This document shows, piece after piece, positions 58,755 to 64,000 of a DNA stretch of 64,000 nt (within the stretch, counting starts at the first letter, position 1; each line of letters starts with the position of its first letter). This stretch comes from Acinetobacter sp. ANC 4204 (lineage in GTDB: Bacteria; Pseudomonadota; Gammaproteobacteria; Pseudomonadales; Moraxellaceae), in NCBI RefSeq assembly GCF_002135205.1, contig NZ_NEFZ01000007.1, positions 181,845 to 245,844 of the forward strand, read 5' to 3'. The notes below the pieces were generated by a model. It saw only the letters and a program-made list of their open reading frames with translations, searched no databases and had not been told where the DNA came from. The position numbers and the translations under genes are program-made.

Positions 58755-59426
58755 TTAAACTGCGGTACGTTCTTCGATCCCGTTATCCGTTGCAACCACA
58801 GCAATATCCGCTTTATTGATCGCAAAAATACCGTTACATACCACACCAGGAATGTTATTGATGGTCTTTTCAAGCTCAAGTGCATTTAAGATGTTCAGGT
58901 TATAAACATCTAAAATCACATTGCCATTGTCGGTCACTACACCCTCACGGTAAGCTGGATCTCCACCAAGTGCCACAATTTTACGTGCTACAGCAGAACG
59001 TGCCATTGGAATCACTTCAATCGGAAGTGGGAAGTCGTGACCTAACTGATTGACCCATTTTGAGTCATCCACGATACAGACAAATTTTTTCGCAATTGAA
59101 GCTACAATTTTTTCGCGAGTCAGTGCGGCACCACCGCCTTTGATCATATGCATATGACGGTCAATTTCATCTGCCCCATCTACATAAGCATCTAAACCGC
59201 CAACAGAGTTCATATCAACCACTTCAATGCCTAATTTCTTTAAGCGCTCAGCCGTTGCTTCTGAACTTGCCACAGCCGCTTCAAGCTGAAGCTCAGGTAA
59301 AAGTTCAATCAAGAAATTGACAGTACTGCCTGTACCCACCCCTAATATGCCACCTTTAGGTAAGTGCTTTAAGGCAGCTTTTGCAGCAGCTTGCTTTTTT
59401 TCATCTTGGGTAGCATACAGACTCAT
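58755..59426 (-). CDS. rpiA: Ribose-5-phosphate isomerase A
   Basis: 223 residues from ATG 59426; a TTG 12 bases upstream is unlikely. G-V-G-T-G-S-T-V-N near residue 31, Y-V-D-G-A-D-E-I-D near 83, [11 protein letters not shown] near 98 and a lysine/glutamate-rich active site. Interconverts ribose-5-P and ribulose-5-P. Divergent from ilvA with about 100 bp between them, a common neighbourhood. Confidence 0.95.
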   Translation of the reverse strand: MSLYATQDEKKQAAAKAALKHLPKGGILGVGTGSTVNFLIELLPELQLEAAVASSEATAERLKKLGIEVVDMNSVGGLDAYVDGADEIDRHMHMIKGGGAALTREKIVASIAKKFVCIVDDSKWVNQLGHDFPLPIEVIPMARSAVARKIVALGGDPAYREGVVTDNGNVILDVYNLNILNALELEKTINNIPGVVCNGIFAINKADIAVVATDNGIEERTAV

Positions 59427-59532
59427 AATTTGGCTCAACTATTTTTGACATTTGTTGCTGATTTTACAGCCCAAATGTACAGGGGTTTGTTACAATGATC
59501 CCCTATTTTAAACTGTTAAATGGGAAATTAAC

Positions 59533-61071
59533 ATGCTGTCTCGTTTGGTTCGACAAATATTACAAGCAACAGTCTATGATGTTGCAATCGAAACTCCACT
59601 CGAAGCGGCACCTCGAATTAGTGAGAAACTCAATAACAACATTCGTTTTAAGCGCGAAGATTTACAACCAGTCTTTTCATTTAAGCTACGTGGTGCTTAT
59701 AACCGCATTAGTCAATTGCCTCGAGCACAACTCGAACGTGGTGTCATTACTGCATCTGCTGGCAACCATGCCCAAGGCGTAGCCCTGTCAGGTAAAAAGC
59801 TCGGCATTCGCGCCATTATTGTCATGCCGAAAACCACCCCAGATATCAAAGTACAGGCAGTGAAGCGTTTAGGCGGTGAAGTAGTCCTACATGGCGACTC
59901 TTTTGATGTTGCAAATAAATATGCGATTCAACGTGCAACCGATGATGGTATGACATTCATTCCGCCTTATGACGATGAATTAGTCATGGCAGGTCAAGGA
60001 ACCATTGGTAATGAAATTTTACGTCAATGGCGCGATATTGATTATGTCTTCGTGGCTGTGGGTGGTGGCGGTTTAATTGCTGGTGTTGCCGCTTACTTAG
60101 GTGATGTGGCACCGCACGTCAAAGTGATTCCTGTTGAATACGATGAATCTGCTTGCTTAAAAGCTGCATTTGAAGCGGGTGAACGTGTAGTACTGCCTCA
60201 AGTCGGACTATTTGCCGATGGTACGGCTGTCGCGCAAATTGGTGAAAAACCATTTGAAGTGATTCAGCTACAAAAATCAGATAACTCTGGCCCAATCGTT
60301 GAACGTGAAGTAGTTTTAGTCAACACCGACGAAATTTGTGCGGCAATTAAAGATACCTATGATGAATGTCGTAGTATTGTTGAACCGTCGGGTGCAATGG
60401 CTTTAGCAGGCATTAAAAAATATGTTGAAGCCCATGAACTGATTGGCAAAAACATCGTCTCTATTGTTTGCGGTGCAAACATGAACTTTGACCGTTTGCG
60501 CTATATTGCAGAACGTACTGAATTAGGTGAACGCAAAGAAGCTATTTTTGCTGTGACCATTCCAGAGAAAAAAGGTTCATTCCTGAATTTCTGTCGTGCG
60601 TTACAAGGTCGCAACATCACCGAATTTAACTACCGTGCGAGCGATGCCAGTGCAGCACAAGTCTTTGTCGGCATTAGCTTAAAAGGTGGCGAAAAAGAAC
60701 GTCACGATATTTTTGAAGCACTGAAAACGCAGTTTGATGTCGATGATTTGTCTGATGATGAAGTGGCGAAATTGCATATTCGCTACCTGATTGGCGGGCA
60801 TGCAGACATTGAAAATGAGCGTTTATTCCGTGTTGAGTTCCCTGAGCGTCCAGGTGCACTATTAATGTTCCTTGAACGTCTTGGCCCAACGCATAACATC
60901 ACCTTGTTCCACTACCGTAACCACGGCGCTGCTGAAGGTCGTGTACTGGTTGGTTTAGAAGCAAGTGATGCAAAACAGAACCCAGACGGATTGGTTGAAA
61001 CTCTAGAAAGTATTTCATATCCATACGAAGAAATTACCAATAACTTAGGTTATCAACGTTTCTTAAAATAA
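59533..61071 (+). CDS. ilvA: Threonine ammonia-lyase, biosynthetic
   Basis: 512 residues. PLP lysine in F-S-F-K-L-R-G-A-Y-N near residue 56, S-A-G-N-H-A-Q-G, G-G-G-G-L-I-A-G, then two ACT-like regulatory domains (about 335-420 and 430-512). Makes 2-oxobutanoate for isoleucine, inhibited by isoleucine through the C-terminal domains. Ends at a bidirectional terminator. Confidence 0.96.
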   Translation: MLSRLVRQILQATVYDVAIETPLEAAPRISEKLNNNIRFKREDLQPVFSFKLRGAYNRISQLPRAQLERGVITASAGNHAQGVALSGKKLGIRAIIVMPKTTPDIKVQAVKRLGGEVVLHGDSFDVANKYAIQRATDDGMTFIPPYDDELVMAGQGTIGNEILRQWRDIDYVFVAVGGGGLIAGVAAYLGDVAPHVKVIPVEYDESACLKAAFEAGERVVLPQVGLFADGTAVAQIGEKPFEVIQLQKSDNSGPIVEREVVLVNTDEICAAIKDTYDECRSIVEPSGAMALAGIKKYVEAHELIGKNIVSIVCGANMNFDRLRYIAERTELGERKEAIFAVTIPEKKGSFLNFCRALQGRNITEFNYRASDASAAQVFVGISLKGGEKERHDIFEALKTQFDVDDLSDDEVAKLHIRYLIGGHADIENERLFRVEFPERPGALLMFLERLGPTHNITLFHYRNHGAAEGRVLVGLEASDAKQNPDGLVETLESISYPYEEITNNLGYQRFLK

Positions 61072-61085
61072 AAGATTCAATACAT

Positions 61086-61109
61086 AAAACCGCCCTTCGA
61101 GGCGGTTTT
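61086..61109. terminator. Bidirectional terminator
   Basis: Stem AAAACCGCC / GGCGGTTTT with loop CTTCGA, 14 bp past ilvA and over the end of the broken gene on the other strand. Confidence 0.88.
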
Positions 61110-61605
61110 ATTCTATGAGCTGGATTGGCTCTTCATCACCAAACGTATGGTTATATGTCACAATGATTCTGTCGATCAGCTCATCATTATGCGGAACCAA
61201 CAGCCAATATGGATTTTCTCGCTCTATCACCAACAGGCTAAGTTGATAAGGTTCAATAAAAATCTTAATGTGGTTAAAAATCACATCAAAACTAAACTCA
61301 AAATCATAGCTGTGCATATCTGAGTTTTCTTTAAGTTCATCACTGTCGTACATATGGTAAAAAGAAGCCATATCATCGTTGATTTGATTTTTCAGCTGAT
61401 CTAAATCAACCCCAAGTTGTTGTAGTCTGTGGCATTCATCAATACCATTTTGCTGAAAATCATCGAGTGCTATTTTTTGTATATTTGAATAATAGGTATT
61501 TAACTAACGAACAAAGTGCTCGAACTCATCTTGTTCTTCAGGAATTGCGGTATCATTTAGTTCTGGAAAGGCAATTCTAAGGGATTCATATAGTGTCTTC
61601 CGCAT
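61108..61605 (-). pseudogene. Unknown gene broken by one in-frame TAG
   Basis: A 166-codon frame with a good start (GAGGAG upstream of ATG 61605) but TAG at codon 34 (61504-61506). The first 33 codons (M-R-K-T-L-Y-E-S-L-R, then F-E-H-F-V-R) and the rest (L-N-T-Y-Y-S-N-I-Q-K to I-Q-L-I-E) read as one acidic soluble protein. No family recognised. Downstream translation could restart, for example at an ATG inside the frame at 61371, but a simple nonsense mutation is the likelier reading. Confidence 0.65.
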
Positions 61606-61753
61606 TTATATACTCCTCTGTATGAGTGATATATTCGGTATAACTCAAAAATGATTGATCAAAAAAGTGTGTCTGTATAAAGATGACATCTTGTGAAATT
61701 CGGCACAACATGCGTTAACAATCGACGTATAAAAAATTTAAGGAAAAGATGAC

Positions 61754-62407
61754 ATGGCGCAATTTGCAGTGATTGGTTTAGGAAGCTTTGGAGCCACAGT
61801 TGCAACTCAACTTATTGAACTCGGGCATGATGTGATTGGCATCGACAGTGAAAAAAAGTATGTTGAAAATATCTCTGAACAAGTAACCCATGCCGTTATT
61901 GCCGATGCAACGGATGAACATGTGCTCGATGAACTCAATATTAAAAACTGCGATGCGGTTGTCGTCGCAATTGGTGAAAATATTGAAGCCAGTATTTTAT
62001 GTGTATTACACCTCAAAAATATTGGGGTCGAGAAAATTTGGGTTAAAGCCAAATCCAAATCACACCATATGATTTTGAGCCATTTAGGCATCAGTAAAAT
62101 TATTCACCCCGAAGAAGACATGGGCGTTCGGATTGCACAATCTTTATGTTACCCGATGGTCAGTCGCTACATGGCGCTTGAAGATAATCACTATATCGTC
62201 AAAATTGAAATTGACGAAAAATTGCAAGGTACACGCTTCCGCCAACTCATGGATCAAGCACCTGATGTAAAAACATTACTCCATAAGCGTGGTACAGAAG
62301 TTTTGTACAGCATAGATCCCAATTTAATTTTACAAGTGGGTGATATTTTAGTTGTTGAAGGAGTCCTTGAAACATTACGTCGTCTTTCAGCACGGTTCAA
62401 ATCATGA
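61754..62407 (+). CDS. ktrA: KtrA/TrkA-type potassium uptake regulatory subunit
   Basis: 217 residues. RCK-N Rossmann motif V-I-G-L-G-S-F-G near residue 6 with the acidic end D-V-I-G-I-D, then an RCK-C domain (about 135-217, D-I-L-V-V-E-G). Binds nucleotide and gates KtrB at the inner membrane. Overlaps ktrB by four bases (ATGA), indicating coupled translation. Confidence 0.9.
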   Translation: MAQFAVIGLGSFGATVATQLIELGHDVIGIDSEKKYVENISEQVTHAVIADATDEHVLDELNIKNCDAVVVAIGENIEASILCVLHLKNIGVEKIWVKAKSKSHHMILSHLGISKIIHPEEDMGVRIAQSLCYPMVSRYMALEDNHYIVKIEIDEKLQGTRFRQLMDQAPDVKTLLHKRGTEVLYSIDPNLILQVGDILVVEGVLETLRRLSARFKS

Positions 62408-63753
62408 AAAATCTAAAAGAATGGCAACCCAACCCGCAAAATACAATTAATTTAAGCCCGCCTAGCTTATTAGCTTTGGGTTTTTTAAGTTTTATTATTC
62501 TTGGTACGCTGTTATTAAAACTCCCTATTTCACACCATGGTGAACTCAGCTGGCTCAACTCTTTCTTTACAGCTACATCTGCTGTGACCATTACTGGACT
62601 ATCTGTGGTGAATGTGGGGGAAACTTTTACCGTAACAGGTAAAGTCATCATTATGCTATTAATTCAAATTGGTGGCTTGGGGTTTATGACCTTTGCAATT
62701 TTGGCGGCATTAAGCCTATCGGCCAAGTTGGGCTTAAAACAACAAATCATGGCGCAAGAAACCATTGGTCAAACCAGTTTATCCAAAGTATCTTTTACCA
62801 TTAAAGGCGTACTGCTTTATTCCTTATTTTTTGAAGCCATTGGTACTGTTATTTTAACCATTGCATGGATGGAAGACTATAACTTCAATCAAGCCTTTTT
62901 CTATGCTGCCTTTTATAGTGTCTCAGCATTTAATAATGGCGGGTTTTCACTCTTCCCGAACAGCTTGATGAGCTTCTCAGGTCAATATCTCATTACCTTT
63001 ACCATCAGCATGTTATACATTATTGGTGGGATTGGTTTTGTGGTGCTGATGGATATTAAACGTAGTAAACGTTGGAAAGGCTTAAGTACCAACAGCAAAC
63101 TTATTTTGTCTACGATTGCAGGCTTAAACATCATCGCCTTTATTCTTTTATGGGCAATTGAATCCAACAACCCCCTTACCTTAGCGCCAATGAGTTTAGG
63201 TGACCAGGCACTCAATGCATGGTTCCACGCAACCGTTCCTCGCTCATCAGGCTTTAACAGTCTCGATTTGGCACAAATGAAAGATGCTTCGACCCTCGTG
63301 ACCATGTTACTGATGTTCATAGGCGGCGGCTCAATGAGTACCGCAGGCGGGATTAAAGTAGGTACTTTTATTATTGTTTTACTTAGTGTCATTAGTTTTT
63401 TAAGACGTGAAGATGAAATTCGTGTCTTTAATCATGCCGTTTCTGAAAAAACATCCTTCAAAGCAATGGCTGTTGTTTCTATTACCGCGACTCTGGTTTT
63501 TTTAGGCATCTTTAGCTTGACGTTAATTGAACCGAATCATGAGTTTATAGACTTATTATTTGAAACCATTTCCGCAGCCTGTACAGTTGGTTTGTCCCGC
63601 GGGATTACAGGCGAACTTCAACCTGCCAGTTTATTTGTTCTAATGCTTCTGATGTTTGCAGGCCGTTTAGGGCCATTAACATTGGCATACCTCATTGCAA
63701 CACCGAAGAAAAGCCGGCTTAAACACCCAACCACAGATATTCAAATTGGTTAA
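62404..63753 (+). CDS. ktrB: KtrB/TrkH-type potassium transporter
   Basis: 449 residues, four membrane-pore-membrane repeats. Filter-like segments are visible: S-A-V-T-I-T-G-L-S near 58, A-F-N-N-G-G-F-S near 180, R-S-S-G-F-N near 285 and A-A-C-T-V-G-L-S near 395; each holds the conserved glycine. Imports K+ with KtrA. Downstream of it a strong terminator. Confidence 0.92.
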   Translation: MKNLKEWQPNPQNTINLSPPSLLALGFLSFIILGTLLLKLPISHHGELSWLNSFFTATSAVTITGLSVVNVGETFTVTGKVIIMLLIQIGGLGFMTFAILAALSLSAKLGLKQQIMAQETIGQTSLSKVSFTIKGVLLYSLFFEAIGTVILTIAWMEDYNFNQAFFYAAFYSVSAFNNGGFSLFPNSLMSFSGQYLITFTISMLYIIGGIGFVVLMDIKRSKRWKGLSTNSKLILSTIAGLNIIAFILLWAIESNNPLTLAPMSLGDQALNAWFHATVPRSSGFNSLDLAQMKDASTLVTMLLMFIGGGSMSTAGGIKVGTFIIVLLSVISFLRREDEIRVFNHAVSEKTSFKAMAVVSITATLVFLGIFSLTLIEPNHEFIDLLFETISAACTVGLSRGITGELQPASLFVLMLLMFAGRLGPLTLAYLIATPKKSRLKHPTTDIQIG

Positions 63754-63772
63754 TCCTTAAAAACAATGTCAT

Positions 63773-63804
63773 AAAAAAACCACGTTTGAAACGTGGTTTT
63801 TTTA
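63773..63804. terminator. Terminator after ktrB
   Basis: AAAAAAACCACGTTT / AAACGTGGTTTTTTT, a nearly perfect stem with A and T runs, 20 bp past ktrB. Confidence 0.92.
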
Positions 63805-63817
63805 TTCTTAGATTCTC

Positions 63818-64000
63818 AAATGAAGTGCAACAGAGATTAAATTATTGGAAAGAAGCAAGATGAGCTAGCATTTTGCTTCCGACCGACCAAAGTCAAAGTT
63901 GCATCATGAACTATACTCATCTTACCCAAGAAGAACGATATCAGATTTATACATTGTTACGTGAAGGTTTTTCTAAACGTTATATCGCTTGGAGACTGAA
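63818..64000 (+). mobile_element. IS30-family insertion sequence, left part
   Basis: Transposase coding sequence begins at 63906 and runs out of the window. The element's left end is placed near 63818 (around AAATGAAGTGCAACAG) only because the DNA after the ktrB terminator changes character; the exact terminal inverted repeat needs the other end. Insertion next to a strong hairpin fits the taste of IS30-type elements for palindromes. Confidence 0.5.
63906..64000 (+). CDS. IS30-family transposase N-terminus (cut by window edge)
   Basis: 31 codons starting M-N-Y-T-H-L-T-Q-E-E-R-Y-Q-I-Y, the helix-turn-helix start of IS30-family transposases such as that of ISAba125. The following T-L-L-R-E-G-F-S-K-R-Y-I-A fits the same motif. 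The DDE core lies beyond the window. Confidence 0.8.
   Translation, partial: MNYTHLTQEERYQIYTLLREGFSKRYIAWRL

Overview
The window looks like chromosomal DNA of an Acinetobacter species. The DNA is AT-rich with compact operons. Gene content fits the genus: aspD-aspT, clpS-clpA, prpC-prpB, a dimeric-icd / rluE / monomeric-icd neighbourhood, a DUF3144 protein, YbfB/YjiJ-type MFS, TcyP, an IS30-type transposase start, and XerC/XerD (pdif-like) sites with the arms known from Acinetobacter plasmids. No rRNA, tRNA or CRISPR array was seen.

Layout. 1-6.9 kb: aspartate catabolism (aspD, cut by the window edge, and aspT), a GlcG/HbpS protein, then thiE-hemL and an Mpo1-like membrane protein. 7.1-12.9 kb: two tandem CYTH-CHAD proteins of identical length, small conserved unknowns and an amidohydrolase. 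12.9-21.6 kb: M16 protease, PhzF-like protein, cystine transporter, flavin reductase, MFS transporter, M23 lipoprotein and two very short genes with good ribosome sites. 21.9-28.2 kb: an AT-rich accessory island that replaced the 5' part of the dimeric isocitrate dehydrogenase gene. It holds an icd 3' remnant fused to a headless integrase, a Fur-box TonB receptor, and three dif-like sites around an unknown gene and a Sel1-repeat gene, plus a small membrane protein and a dead AlpA-like gene. 28.2-32.1 kb: rluE, a nonsense-broken membrane protein gene and intact monomeric isocitrate dehydrogenase, which can cover the lost dimeric enzyme. 32.5-42.9 kb: uraH-like, M61 peptidase, dacC, ndh, slyD, acyP-nnr, queG, bioB. 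43-50.9 kb: acyl-CoA ligase, Fur-box esterase, DUF2147 protein, prpB-prpC with a divergent TetR regulator, argF. 51-64 kb: ynfA, clpS-clpA, a DUF6776-like protein, argC, a diguanylate cyclase, a YgjP-type metalloprotease, rpiA, ilvA, a nonsense-broken unknown gene, ktrA-ktrB and the start of an IS30-family element.

The part most worth following is the island at 22.3-28.2 kb. Its dif-like sites at 26070, 26615 and 27469 show that site-specific recombination modules normally described on Acinetobacter plasmids may sit in this chromosome, next to a decayed integrase scar. Other notable points are the CYTH-CHAD pair in which one CHAD domain has lost its signature arginines, a near-perfect palindrome between prpB and its TetR neighbour, and two CRP/Vfr-type and two Fur-type sites.
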